Positions 34,066-44,711 of a DNA stretch of 44,711 nt are shown one piece after another. This DNA is from Aurantiochytrium sp. KH105 (taxonomy: Eukaryota; Sar; Bigyra; Thraustochytrida; Thraustochytriidae): contig BGKB01000285.1 of the NCBI GenBank assembly GCA_003116975.1, forward strand, positions 1-44,711, written 5' to 3'. Each line of letters begins with the position of its first letter. Within the stretch, counting starts at the first letter, position 1. The position numbers were made by a program, and so were the translations under genes. The notes under the pieces are model-generated. The model was not told where the DNA came from, did not search any database, and saw nothing but the letters and a program-made list of their open reading frames with translations.

Positions 34066-37000
34066 TTAGACGAGTACATTTCTAATCTCAGCATCGAGTT
34101 CGACCCAGCTTTGTGGAAAGAGCTCACCCGAGATGACGCGCTTGGCCATGTCAAGCTTTGGTTCCTTATGCAAAGGGTTGTTGCAAAGATCAATCGTCTT
34201 GGCAGTACGCTTCGACTCGTCCGAGCACCAACTTTCGCACCACAGCCACTCTTGCGGGAGCGAGAATATAGGTACCATGTGCTGCGCATAATTGGGAAGA
34301 TCCTGATCAAGATTGCTCAGGGAATTCGGGTCCCGGCTGAGCTGGTCATACACTGCGCGCAAGCGATCTCCGACCATCATATGGCGGAAACGCTGCAAAT
34401 CTACGACGTAAAGTGCGGAAATATGGTACGGATTTCCGCGAAGATGATCCTTCCAGTACCCAGACCGCCAGAACTGAAATCCCAAGGTTTCTTCGCGAGA
34501 CGTACAAAATGGAGTGTAGCCGTACGGTTTGCCTTCGAGATCCATGTCCCAAAGTTCCTTGAGATCAGCACGCACAACCTGATCCGCGTCCACATAGATG
34601 ACCTTGGGCACATCAAGAGGGAAAAGAACATCGAGAAAGAGAATCTTGTAGCCCCAAATGATGCGCTGCTTTTCAGTTTGTCGCCGCAACCAGTGCGGCC
34701 ACTTGTACGTGACGAGGGCAACTTCAAATCCGTACTCGCTCTGGAGCGCTCCAAGGCCTGCTTTGAAATCAGGCGATAAAAAGTTCTCGATCAGCCAGAA
34801 CTTCACCGGGTTCTGCGTCGCCTTGGTCACGCTCACCATCATGATGCGGAGAAAGCGCTCATAGAGCGCTCCGGATGCGAGCGAGAACACGTGAATTGTT
34901 TCATTCGTGCCGCCTGACTTTGTTCCAATAGCGGTCCCGTCAATCGGCGCAATGGGCGTTGGCGATGTCTCCATGCCCAACAGCCGGCGCGCGGCATCAA
35001 AGAGCCATGACAATGGGTTTTGGCCCAGGCCGAGTGCTTGCGCGGCGCGTGTGGCACCCGTGGTCCCCATCTCCCCATCAAGGGTCTCCATTGAGGCGAG
35101 AAGAGAGTCTGTTTCATGCCCGGGGCGGCGTGCTGCCTGGAGCGAAAGGGGCGCGCTCGTGAAGCTGCGCAAAGCGACCCAAGTCGACCCCTGTCGCGTG
35201 TCATGCTCCTGGTGCAAGGAAAAAATGTCTCTCGAGGGTCCTTTGGCGAGTCCTAGCTCCCACAGTCCCGGTCCAGCTTGCAATTGCATGTAGCCCAGGT
35301 TTTGCATCACCAAAGTATCGGAAGCCACCGCGTCTCGCGGGTAGAGAGGCTGCAGCTCAATCTGAAGGCCTGCAGGAGGCGACCCTACTTGCTCGTCCAC
35401 GCAGTGGCCGGTGACGAGAAGTTTGCTCAAAGCAAATGTCACGGTCGACCGTCGGCTCTCCGCCCGAGAAAGGCGAATGTTGTCGGTGTCAAGCCCTGCC
35501 GTGTAGGTCGGGTAGACAATCCAGGGCTCAGGAGTGTATACCTTCAACGTAAGCAGCTGCTCCTGAGGCATGCCATAGAAGCGTACCGCCGGCTGCTCAT
35601 CGGCAGGATAGATGCCACCGAGGGCCGGATCTGGCTCATTGTTGGATGCCAGGAAGCGAAAGTAGCTTGACAGAGGGAATGCCGACACCGAAGGTTTGGG
35701 GGTGAAGACAAGATCAACATGGGCACCAAGTTTGTCACGAAGCAGTCTCACAACTGCTGAAACGCGCGGCGCGGCCTCAGAAAGCGGATCGATTACAGCC
35801 TGAACAGTGAGCGTCTGCGCATTGTTCGTGCTCCCCGTCGCAGACGAGTAGCAGAGACCCGGAAAGTGTTTGCGCATATTCGTCATTGGGATTTTTCTCC
35901 GCGGAGAACTTGCTTGGCCGGCCACGAGTGGTGAGAGCTGCATAATCGCGTCAGGTGTCGCACGTGTCGAACCAAGCGCCGAGCGCACAAAGTCGGCGCG
36001 TATCTTGCGTTCATGGGATACCGCCAAATCAAAATCTTCGACCGTCATGGTCACGCTGGGTGAGGCGGCCGCGATAACTCGGCCATTGAAGACAACATTC
36101 AGTGGCTGAAGCCCCTTCCAAGATGCGACCTGAGCGCTCAAGGTTGCCATCCATGCTTCCACCACGCGCGCCGGCTCGGCGGCCCCCGTGTCATCAGACA
36201 AGAGCGCATCCACAGCGTCCAAGTCGTCAGTGCGGAGAGCGTGCAAGAGCGCCGCAAGCTGCGACGGTGCGTCGCCTTCACTTAAATCTACGGGAAGCAC
36301 CGCGATCCGCGTTCTCGACGGTTTGCTTTCCGTAAAGGTCATGAGCGAACGAAGGAGGGACCTTCCCTGCGATGTGATCATTGAAGCTTCATTCAGAGCG
36401 AGAAAGACGGTCACATCGGCAGTCTTGGAGTCCAACATATAATGAATCGCCGTATTCTCGCCCACAAGGTCTGCGGGAATTGGCAAGAACGCGGACTCGG
36501 CTGTTTCTTGAAACACCGCGCGGTTGTAACGCGGAATGGCCTGGCCATGCTCCAGCATATATTTGAGCACGTTCGTTGATGATGTGATACGCCGAAGATG
36601 CACCTGGTACATGAGAATTCGCTGCTCCCGAAAGGCTTCTTGTACGAGTTGCGACTGGAAGTCGGCAGAACCTTCGTAAAATAGTCCATTGAGCGTCCAG
36701 CTTGGGACAGTGAGCCCCTTGCCGCGAGCAAATTTTTCCATTTGTTCAAAGGTGGCTTTTGTCTCGCTATGGCCCCTGGCGAGATACTCATGTGCAAGGG
36801 ACTCGTACCCGGCGATGGACCGTCTTGACTTGGCTCCGGGAAAGGACGCGAGAGCGCGAGCGAATATATCGACCGCATCTTTTACGCTCACTGTACCTTC
36901 GGGTGCACGCGAGAGCGAAGAAAGAGAGAACAAAGCCGCATGGCGTCCATCTACTGCTGCAGCTGCGTGATAAAGCGCTACAAAGCAACTTGCCCCACAA

Positions 37001-38985
37001 ACATCCTCCTCCTCCGTGCCCTCCTTCTCGCCGCTCCCTTCATTTCCAATTTGCTCTCGAGCAAAGACAAGGCCAACCCTCACGGGTACTTGTTGCTGTA
37101 AAACGAGAAAAGCTGTCTGAAGCATGCTGCGTCCAACGTGCGTGCTCGGATCAATCACCAAGATGGCTGTAAGAAGGTTTTTCCGGATTGGCGCCAGCTG
37201 GTAAGACTGCTGCAGAAGAGCCTCGAGCTGGGCGGGCCAACGCGCGTACGCTTTGTCTTTTTCAATGTTGTTGAGAAAGATCACAGCCCCTTTGGCGTCG
37301 GCACGCACATCGACCCGGGTTCCACTGGCTCGAATCATTGCATCCGCCTCGTTCGTTTTACCCGAGCTGTCCGAGGCGCCGGCGTTGCTCATGCGCACGG
37401 CAAGGGGTTCAATGAGCGCGCCACCTCCGGAAACGATTGCGTTGGCAGTCTCGCGGGCTCGGATCTCTGCTCGGATGGACTCCATGAGTGAGAAGATGTT
37501 AAACGACTCAGACTTGGCGTCCACAGAAACGCCATTGACGAGGACTGTGCCGTCAGGGACCTCGAGAGATCGAGCTGCGCGCTCTACCTCCTCGAGCAAG
37601 CCATCTGGCACACGCATATTGATGAGGGCACGTGCACGCGATGGAAAATTCTGTGAAAGATCTTCCCAGCGGTTGAGCGGATCAGCGTCTGCGAGGACCT
37701 TGGCCGTGGCTTGCAGACCCAAATTCACCATATCCCAAACTTTGATTTGCGCGAGCTCTCCGCTTTTTGATGCAGCTTCGAGAGCCTCGCCCTCGAGCTC
37801 CGTGTGGAGATCCACAAGAGCATCTTTGCTTTCAGGGAGGCGGTCGATCATCTTGTCAAAGTGGATTCCGGCCACGGGTGAAGAGAGATCTGCCTCTCGT
37901 TCACTGGATGTATCCCGCTTCTCCTCGGACGCCTTGTTACTACCATCATCATCCACTGTCAAATACTCCATGTTCTTGATGTCGAGGGCGACACCAAAGC
38001 CTTGGAGCGCTGTTCGATTCATTGCCAGAGGATCCTGTGCTGCATCTGCGCCAGGCATGTGGCGCACAACATAGACGAGATCCTTGTGGTATTCCACGGC
38101 CTCGGAGAGCTTTTGGTGCGCAGCTACAAAGTCAGCGCGGCCGAGGATACCGTGCAAGATGGCAATTGCAGACGTCCCGGCGCCAGACGATGTGGACGAT
38201 CGAGGATGCACGTGGTCCTGATCAAAGATATCCAGGGGCCCTGGACGACTCTCCTCATTGTTGTCGTTGGCCTTGCAGCGTTCTTGCACGGCAGGGTTGG
38301 CAAGGTCTTCCATGAGCGAGGTAATCGCAGCTGGGAGCTTATCAAAGTCGGTAACAATGGTACCTTGACCGCTGCCACGGACCGTGAGTGTGACCCACGC
38401 CCGACCATCATCAGGGAAATCGGCCCCAGCATTGGTGAGAGAGCGCAGAGCAAGACCGAGCTGCCGTTGTTGTTCAATTGCGGGCGCAAATTCGCGGAGT
38501 TCAAGCGACAATCGCAGCAGATCGCGGGTGAATTCATCCACGGTCGCTACAGAATCGGTGCTATCGTTTGATGCGGCCTGCGAAATGCGCGAGGCAAGAT
38601 CGACGGCCTGCGACAATGTCGTGCTCACCTCTGTCCCTTCCCAGGTGGCCTTGCAAGCTTGATCAACGAAGCCCCAAAAAACGACGTTGTCGTCGCCAAG
38701 TGCCTCGCTTGTCTGAAACGAAACGTAAGCGCATCATTAGCATTCATCCTTTTCACGTGCGCACATTGAGACGAGATTGTGAGGCGAACGAGACGTAAGG
38801 CTCTGTCTGCTCTGTGCCGGCAAGAAACTTACCTCGAGTAGCGGCCAGAGCTTGTGCGTGGGCCACGGCACTTCAAGCCGCACCTCGAGTGCATTCGGCG
38901 CACCTTGGGCAGCAGCAAGCACCAGAGAGGTTGCAGCCGCAAAAGCAAGGCTGCGCAGCGTCACCGCTGCCGCGCGGGCGCTCAT
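34066..38985 (-). CDS. UGGT: UDP-glucose:glycoprotein glucosyltransferase (UGGT), ER folding sensor, two exons
   Basis: Exon 1 is 38985-38833 (51 codons) and exon 2 is 38712-34066; the product is about 1599 residues. A signal peptide (SLAFAAATSLVLAAAQG) leads into ALEVRLEVPWPTHKLWPLLE, joined to TSEALGDDNVVFWGFVDQ as in other UGGTs. The N-terminal ~1250 residues correspond to the tandem thioredoxin-like and beta-sandwich folding-sensor domains. The C-terminal GT24 domain (about 1319-1590) has IHVFSLASGALYERFLRIMM, WLRRQTEKQRIIWGYKILFL, the metal-binding DxD in YVDADQVVRADL, and LPQEWLWCESWC. It reglucosylates misfolded N-glycoproteins for the calnexin cycle. The C-terminus EIRNVLV lacks an HDEL/KDEL-like tail, which is unusual for a soluble ER enzyme. 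Confidence 0.96.
38713..38832 (-). other. Spliceosomal intron in UGGT (120 nt)
   Basis: Donor CTCGAG|GTAAGT (GT at 38832-38831) and acceptor CGTTTCAG|ACAAGC (AG at 38714-38713), phase 0. It joins the signal-peptide exon to the rest of the enzyme. Confidence 0.92.
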
Positions 38986-39173
38986 CGTCCGAGTCAGCGT
39001 TGCGTCGTACGATCAGATGTCTTGCGGTTGTTGAATTGATGAGCCACGACTCTCGGAAAAAAAATCTGAAAAAAAAAGGACATCATAAAAGGAATGAATG
39101 TGCCTCGTTCTTTACAATCGTTGCATCCAGACAGCAGTGAGCGAGCGGTCTCGGTTCAATGAATATTTTATGC

Positions 39174-42113
39174 TTAGTACATGTGGTGGACTCCTTGACC
39201 ATAGAGACGCGCGTTGTCAGCTTCAAACTCAGGTTGATGACGATAGTAAAGAGGAGTGTGACTCTTCTCGAGGTCAGCATCAGAAGCAGGTACTTGGTCG
39301 TCGGTAACAAAGAGGTCTCGAAAGCTCTTGCTGACGCCTGTGACTGGATCGATCTCGTCCGCATCGTCGCCGTTTTCTGGCTCACTCTTTTCGTCGTTGT
39401 CATCATCGTAATTGTCATCGTCGTCATTTTCTTCATCCACGCCTGCATGATAAATGTCTTCTTCATCTTCCCCATCTTCGTCTTGATTGCTGCTGACGTA
39501 CACCCCTTTCTTGACTGCTGCAGTGGCATCGAGGCCAACTCTTGAGCGTGTGTTCGTCTTTGTTCGAGAATGCCGAAGGCGTCGCGGGCGACGTTGATTT
39601 TTCTTTTTCAAAGGCGGAAGCGGTCCTACGCCAATCAAATCTGCAGCACTCAATTGCAAAAACTCAGTGTCTTGGGGAATATCGGCGTGCGAAAGTACAG
39701 ATACCGAGACGCGCGCTTCAATTCTTTCTGTGTCAAATTGAACTGTGCACGTATCATCGGCTTCGTGCACCTCCACAACTGTTCCCTCACGAAGATCTGT
39801 ATCTCGAACGCGGTCGCCCGGACACAAGGAAATCCCAGACCATTCACTATCAGTCTCCCAACGGGCATCGGACGCCTCATTGGCATGCTTGACGCCTTCA
39901 CCGATGCTGTCATGAATGTCGTCACGGGAAAGCTGGCGAGAAGTTGAAGCATCTTGGATACTGGTGCTCTGGCGCTTGGGACGACGCTTTCGCCGAAGCC
40001 GCCTTCGTTCATTCGCCTGCTTCGCCTCGCGAGCCTGGACTTCAAGCATTGCTTTTGCGACACCAAGTGTCTTCTTACGAGCTTGCTCCTCAAACTGTTC
40101 ATACAGTCGCAAGCAAGCCTTTTGGGCCTTTTCTCCCGTGTGGACTGCATGTCCCCCGCCGTGTTTCCCTGCAAGAGTGACGGAGCTACTGCGTTGACCA
40201 GTGCTGTGACTCTTCCCTTCCTCACGGATCGCTGCCAGTGCGCGATAGCCCTCATAGCACGTCTCGCAAACCCGGACGAGCTGGTTCTGATTCTTTTGCT
40301 CATCTTCTGCGAGCCAGGCAAAGAGCTCATCCGTGTCATAGACGGGCTTGCGCGTCGCAGTTCCGAGAGCACGGGCTTCATCCCAAGCGCGCTGACTTGC
40401 TCGCTCGAGAAAGATTTCGCGCTTTGCCACCGGCTTGGAAGAGCGAGAGACTGCGACTTTGCCGCCGCAGAGATCGCCTGCACATTTGCGCAATGTATTC
40501 TTCACGGTTGCTTGAGAATCTTGGTCCCTTGTGACGATGCGCTTTCGCTTTGGGCGCACCAAAGGTCGGACAATGGGCACAAGTGTCCCATGGCTCCTTC
40601 TCTTGGCCTCTTCGGTGCTCATGATGCCCTCTTCTTCAAGCTTGAATGCCTTGACCTGAAGAAGATGCCATCCGGACTGCTCGTCTTGACAAAAATCAGC
40701 GGCAAGTTCCGCGAGCGGCAGGCGGGATATTCGTCGGAGCGCCTCTGCAAGCTCGTCGATCATCTTTGCCGGGACGGGCCAGACGGCGGGAGAAGCTTGA
40801 ACGATATTGCAACGATCTCTTGACGACATATCTGTTGCCAGCTCATGTACATGGTGCGAACGTAGGTTGCGGCCATGCATGGCATGCAGGGAACCTGCCA
40901 CAACTCGGGTGTCCATGGGGGGTCCAGAGGAAGATCCGCTGGCGGACCTGTTATGCTGCCCAGAGGTTGCTTTCGTCCATAGCTGGCCAACTTTGGTTGC
41001 TTCCTCATGGGGTTGTTGAACGTACTCTGAAGTGCTTGTGAGAATCCACACAGAGCGACATTTGCGTTTCTGATCCCAAAGAGCTCGTACGATCCACGGA
41101 CGGGCGCCGCGCGCTTTCTGAAACGCTTGTATACTAAGTGTCCCCGGTGCATTTCGCTCAATTTCAGAATAAATGTGTTCGCGAGAGTAAAGGAAGACGA
41201 GCGACGCATGATGTCCATAATGGCGGTCCACTGTAAGATTAGCTTCTCGCGTTCTGAAATGCGTTCGCTTTGCGACTGCTATCGGAAAGCCGGCTGAGCT
41301 TTTCGCAGGAAAGATGTTATTGACTGCAGCTATGAGATTTTCGTTTGCCGCGCCGCGTTCAAAATACGCAGCTTTAAGACCGTCTCCAGATCCTTGGATC
41401 GAATAACAGTAATCGAATGCGGAATCGACAGGTATTCCGTCCTTACTGGCAACGTCCAGATTGACAACGACGCACGGGAGAAGTGTCGTTCGAGCCCAGA
41501 GACTCGACGACTTACAAGGTGACTTACTTCTCGCGCAAAGGGCGCCGACGCTGTCAGCAATGAGTGGCCAGAGCATTGAACCCGGTTCCAGACGGGTAAA
41601 GGCCTCGGCTTTCGTGATCGGTGCATGGGATGGAGATGGACATTTCGCCGAAAGCGGAAAGTATTGCGAGCCATAGCCATAGTTCGAAAAGTTCGCCGTT
41701 GTCGAGAGCGTGCAAGAATCCGTGCGAACCGTTGATATGGATAGCTTTCGTTGACTGTCCCAGCGCATGCGGATCTTGTCAAGATTCTCACTTGCTTTAT
41801 CCTCTGTATCATCGGATCTGCTCGTTGCGATTGTGGATTCACTGTCAAGGTATGGATTTGCAACGACGACCTGCTTTTGCCTCGCTGCGGGGAGCTCTCG
41901 TCGTCTACGGAGTAGTTTTCCATTTGCAATCTTGTTTCCGCGCATGATTTGCGTGCTTGTGCCGCCCAGACTGAGTCGCCTTGCTTTGGAGTCTTGCGTC
42001 TGGTCGGCATCGCTCACCGTGTGGTCTTCTTCAAAGAGTCCCGAAAGCCATGCCTCGAAGCCAACTTTGGCGTTCGCCGCCCCTTTGTCCGGAGCAAGCG
42101 CAGGGTCCTGCAT
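39174..42113 (-). CDS. Large protein of unknown function with Cys cluster, coiled coil, Tudor-like segment and acidic tail
   Basis: A 979-residue protein from ATG 42113 (MQDPALAPDKG). An upstream ATG at 42390 would add a Cys/Arg-rich extension that looks like 5' UTR. The central part has a conserved-looking globular core (ISRLPLAELAADFCQDEQ, WHLLQVKAFKLEEEG). A CAGDLCGG segment is followed about 70 residues later by RVCETCYEGY, possibly a zinc site. Next are a basic coiled coil (VQAREAKQANERRRLRRKRR) and a small Tudor/chromo-like beta segment (PGDRVRDTDLREGTVVEVHE ... CTVQF). The C-terminus is highly acidic (DEENDDDDNYDDDNDEK). The helix, Cys and acidic layout suggests a nuclear or cytoskeletal scaffold; I cannot assign a family. 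Confidence 0.7.
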   Translation of the reverse strand: MQDPALAPDKGAANAKVGFEAWLSGLFEEDHTVSDADQTQDSKARRLSLGGTSTQIMRGNKIANGKLLRRRRELPAARQKQVVVANPYLDSESTIATSRSDDTEDKASENLDKIRMRWDSQRKLSISTVRTDSCTLSTTANFSNYGYGSQYFPLSAKCPSPSHAPITKAEAFTRLEPGSMLWPLIADSVGALCARSKSPCKSSSLWARTTLLPCVVVNLDVASKDGIPVDSAFDYCYSIQGSGDGLKAAYFERGAANENLIAAVNNIFPAKSSAGFPIAVAKRTHFRTREANLTVDRHYGHHASLVFLYSREHIYSEIERNAPGTLSIQAFQKARGARPWIVRALWDQKRKCRSVWILTSTSEYVQQPHEEATKVGQLWTKATSGQHNRSASGSSSGPPMDTRVVAGSLHAMHGRNLRSHHVHELATDMSSRDRCNIVQASPAVWPVPAKMIDELAEALRRISRLPLAELAADFCQDEQSGWHLLQVKAFKLEEEGIMSTEEAKRRSHGTLVPIVRPLVRPKRKRIVTRDQDSQATVKNTLRKCAGDLCGGKVAVSRSSKPVAKREIFLERASQRAWDEARALGTATRKPVYDTDELFAWLAEDEQKNQNQLVRVCETCYEGYRALAAIREEGKSHSTGQRSSSVTLAGKHGGGHAVHTGEKAQKACLRLYEQFEEQARKKTLGVAKAMLEVQAREAKQANERRRLRRKRRPKRQSTSIQDASTSRQLSRDDIHDSIGEGVKHANEASDARWETDSEWSGISLCPGDRVRDTDLREGTVVEVHEADDTCTVQFDTERIEARVSVSVLSHADIPQDTEFLQLSAADLIGVGPLPPLKKKNQRRPRRLRHSRTKTNTRSRVGLDATAAVKKGVYVSSNQDEDGEDEEDIYHAGVDEENDDDDNYDDDNDEKSEPENGDDADEIDPVTGVSKSFRDLFVTDDQVPASDADLEKSHTPLYYRHQPEFEADNARLYGQGVHHMY

Positions 42114-42479
42114 TGTTGGTCGCAGAACCTGGCGAATCGCCGCGCCGTCTGCCCGCCCGTCTGCCAACGACGCGACGCGGAGCAACGCGACGCGAGGCCT
42201 AGGGCGCCGGGCCTGTATCCACGGCGCTGCTCGCGGCGCAACCTCAATTGTTTGGTGTCGCCTTATTCGAGCGCTCTCACGATGCCCGTCGACGCGGCGC
42301 ACGGAGGTAGACAACGGACACTTTGACCATTTGAGCAAAAAAAAGTATACCGATGAAAGAAACCAACCGCTGGGGCCAAGCGCTCGCATAGACAGGCAAA
42401 AGACGATCTCCTCGGAGGGCTGTGCGCGCGAGAGAGCCTCGTTGCCTGTCCCTGGGTTAGAACCGACGCTTGCTTCACC

Positions 42480-44604
42480 ATGCCGACGCAGGCCGACCGG
42501 GACGTTGTTCTTGCGCTCGTGCAGCGCTTTAAAGCGACACCGCTGCAAAGCGAGGTAGGTTGAGCCTTTCGAACCAGGCATGGAGAGAATGGAAGGCCGG
42601 AAAGAAAATGAAAGACTGACGCGCAAGGGGCCTCTACAGATTATCGCCGCCTTTGTAGATCTGGATACAAACAGCAGTACCAATATCTCACGCGCAGAAT
42701 TGCACCATGGCCTGAATCAAAAATTTGCCATCGATGTCTCATCCGACGAAATTGATGCTATCCTCAAGCACATGGACAAAACGGATGACGATGTAATCAA
42801 CATTGTCGAATTTGCCGACTTCATGCATCGATTTGCCGAAATGGAGTCCGCCGCGATCGAGAATAGTGACAATGCTCCAGCCGATAAAGAAAGCGGGAAG
42901 GACCAGCCATATGAAAGTTCTTCGTCAGACAGCGAAGCCAGCTCTGACGGCAAGAACGACGACGCGAAACCGTATGGCGAGGATGACAATGCCAAGCCGT
43001 ATGGCAAGGATGACAATGCCAAGCCGTATGGCAAGGATGAAGACGCCAAGCCGTATGGCCAGGATGACGACGCCAAGCCGTACGGCAAGGATGACGATGC
43101 TAAGCCCTATGACAAGGATGACGACGCCAAGCCGTATGGCCAGGATGACGACGCCAAGCCGTACGGCAAGGATGACGATGCTAAGCCTTATGGCAAGGAC
43201 GATTATGTCAAGCCCTATGACAAGGATGACGACGCCAAGCCGTATGGCCAGGATGACGACGCCAAGCCGTATGGCCAGGATGACGATGCCAAGCCTTATG
43301 GCAAGGATGACGATGCTAAGCCTTATGGCAAGGACGATAATGCAAAGCCGTATGACAAGGATGACGACGCCAAGCCGTATGGCAAGGACGATGACGACAA
43401 GCCTTATGGCAAGGACGACAACGCCAAGCCGTACGGCAAGGATGACGATGCTAAGCCTTATGGCAAGGATGACGATGCCAAGCCGTACGATGATGACATC
43501 AAGCCATATGACGATGACACCAAGCCGTATGGCAAGGACGATGACGACAAGCCTTATGGCAAGGACGACGACGCCAAGCCGTACGACAAGGATGACGATG
43601 CCAAGCCATATGGCAAGGATGACGATGCCAAGCCGTACGATGAAGACACCAAGCCATATGACGATGACACCAAGCCGTACGACGATGCCAAGCCATACGA
43701 TAAGGATGATGACGTCAAGCCGTATGCAGATGATTCTAAGCCGTATGGCAAGGACGATGATGCCAAGCCGTCGGAGAAGGATGACGGCACTAAACCGGCT
43801 GAGAAAGATGACAACTTAGAGCTCCACGAAAAAGATGATGAGAATAAGAAACTGGAGAAAGATGACGAGGACAAAGAGGAGGAGAGCAATCCCGTCATCC
43901 CAGCTGTCGTTCCAGACGATGAACCTTCGCCGACTCCGCAAATGCCAGAGCAAAAAGATCCTACGCCAGACATTAAGCCAGATCCCAATCCAGCAGATGA
44001 CAAAGCTGACCTAGATCTGGAGGCAAACATTCCTTCACAGCAGGACCAAAATCCAAAACCTGACCACAAGAAGGTGCATCCGGAGGGAGGGGAAATCATT
44101 CGACACAAGACAAGCCGTGGGCGGCTTGCCAAGCTTATGGTCGTTTTCATTATCCTCGCCATCATTGGACTAGTGGTCGGATTACTTGTATGGAAAGCGG
44201 AGAAAGACGACGATGATCACTCGCATGCCCCATCGGCAGCCCCAACCATGTCCCCAACGGCTGCCACGCCGACACAGATGCCGACAACGGCAGCCCCAAC
44301 AATGTCCCCAACGACTGCCGCGCCGACCCCGCCGACCGCAGCGCCTTCCCCAGCACCCACGGCTTATCCAACCACAGGAGCCCCCACGGAATTCCCGACC
44401 GAGTTCCCAACTTCTGCGCCGACCTCATCGCCAACTGCATTTCCAACTGCTTCCCCAACTACCTATCCTACTACATCGCCAACGACTTCACCAACGAGCT
44501 CTCCGACATTGTCTCCAACGATCTCGCCAACGCTGTTACCCACGTCTGCTCCGACCAATGCGCCTGTGCAAACTCCAACAGAAAATATCGCGGGCGCACC
44601 CTAA
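42480..44604 (+). CDS. EF-hand, KPY-repeat, single-pass membrane protein with Pro/Thr/Ser stalk (two-exon model)
   Basis: Model: exon 1 42480-42554 (MPTQADRDVVLALVQRFKAT, then PLQSE), intron 42555-42639, exon 2 42640-44604. A continuous alternative starts at ATG 42580. Two EF-hands follow. Loop 1 is DTNSSTNISRAE (Asp1, Asn3, Ser5, Ile8, Glu12); loop 2 is DKTDDDVINIVE (Asp1, Thr3, Asp5, Ile8, Glu12). Then come about 31 tandem copies of KPY units such as AKPYGKDDD (42958-43790), an acidic Lys/Glu region, and a basic stop (GRLAKL) before one TM helix (MVVFIILAIIGLVVGLLVW). The end is a stalk of T/S-x-PT repeats, likely O-glycosylated. No signal peptide is seen, so topology is inferred: EF-hands and repeats cytosolic, stalk outside. 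Function unknown. Confidence 0.72.
42555..42639 (+). other. Candidate spliceosomal intron (85 nt) before the EF-hand exon
   Basis: Donor AGCGAG|GTAGGT (GT at 42555-42556) and acceptor CCTCTACAG|ATT (AG at 42638-42639), phase 0. It would join a compact helical N-terminus to IIAAFVDLDTN. An unspliced start at 42580 inside the intron is the competing model. Confidence 0.6.
42958..43790 (+). repeat. KPY-unit coding tandem repeat (24-27 bp period)
   Basis: About 31 units of AAGCCGTATGGCAAGGATGA-like sequence, mostly 27 bp (nine residues, AKPYGKDDD) with a few 24-bp or shorter units (KPYDDDT). Two degenerate units (KPSEKDDG, KPAEKDDN) follow at the end. Third-position differences between units show they are not all recent identical copies. 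Confidence 0.9.
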
Positions 44605-44711
44605 TTTGACTGGACCTTTACGACAAACATAAACATTTACGCTTGCCACACACTCACCCAATCTAGTAGCCGGTATCCTGCATTCTCGGATTGCAACGGA
44701 TATCCCGATGA

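Noticed and set aside
41500..41550. GTAAGT-containing candidate donors inside the large unknown gene
   Set aside because: The frame is continuous through the region and the downstream sequence keeps a plausible protein pattern, so no intron is needed.
42803..43819. 338-codon frame of Arg-Met-Thr repeats
   Set aside because: A shifted-frame reading of the KPY coding repeat.

Overview
This is a stretch of nuclear DNA from a gene-dense, intron-poor eukaryote. I count about 21 protein genes in 44.7 kb. They include standard eukaryotic housekeeping proteins (TBP, the NatB subunit NAA20, UGGT, PP2A methylesterase, NEK and CDK kinases) and five well-supported short spliceosomal introns of 102-131 nt with GTAAGT or GTACGT donors and AG acceptors. 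The compact layout and two membrane proteins with Pro/Thr/Ser-Pro-Thr ectodomain stalks suggest a protist, most likely a stramenopile such as a thraustochytrid. That placement is inference; I see no rRNA or organelle marker.

Layout. 130-7369: FAH-family hydrolase (+), GST/metaxin-like Faxc-type protein (-), Arg-rich coiled-coil protein (+), secreted Sel1-repeat protein (-, one intron), ankyrin protein (+). 7529-19618: a nine-TM protein with a large ectodomain (-), NEK6/7-like kinase (+), PPME1 (-, one intron), CDK12/9-like kinase with an RS/RD tail (+). 19877-25105: TBP (-), NAA20 (+, one intron), crotonase (-), RhoGAP-SH3-SH3-EH protein (-). 26016-32488: 2-keto-4-pentenoate hydratase-like protein (-), coiled-coil protein with unresolved 5' end (+), nitronate monooxygenase (-), FUSC/ArAE-like transporter (+). 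33331-44604: a split gene of unknown function (+), UGGT (-, one intron), a large unknown protein with an acidic tail (-), and an EF-hand/KPY-repeat membrane protein (+).

The first twelve genes alternate strand strictly. Convergent 3' ends are about 90-350 bp apart, and divergent 5' ends are separated by about 370-1300 bp holding simple repeats and presumably shared promoters. There is no operon-like pathway grouping. UGGT is an ER quality-control enzyme. The FAH, hydratase, crotonase and nitronate monooxygenase genes suggest scattered catabolic functions, some bacterial in type.

The most unusual items are the EF-hand protein with about 31 KPY repeats in front of a TM and mucin-like stalk, the RhoGAP-SH3-SH3-EH protein that lacks the arginine finger, and the nine-TM protein with a MopE-like ectodomain. 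Start codons below are the first plausible ATG; longer open frames that begin only with GTG or TTG were trimmed.
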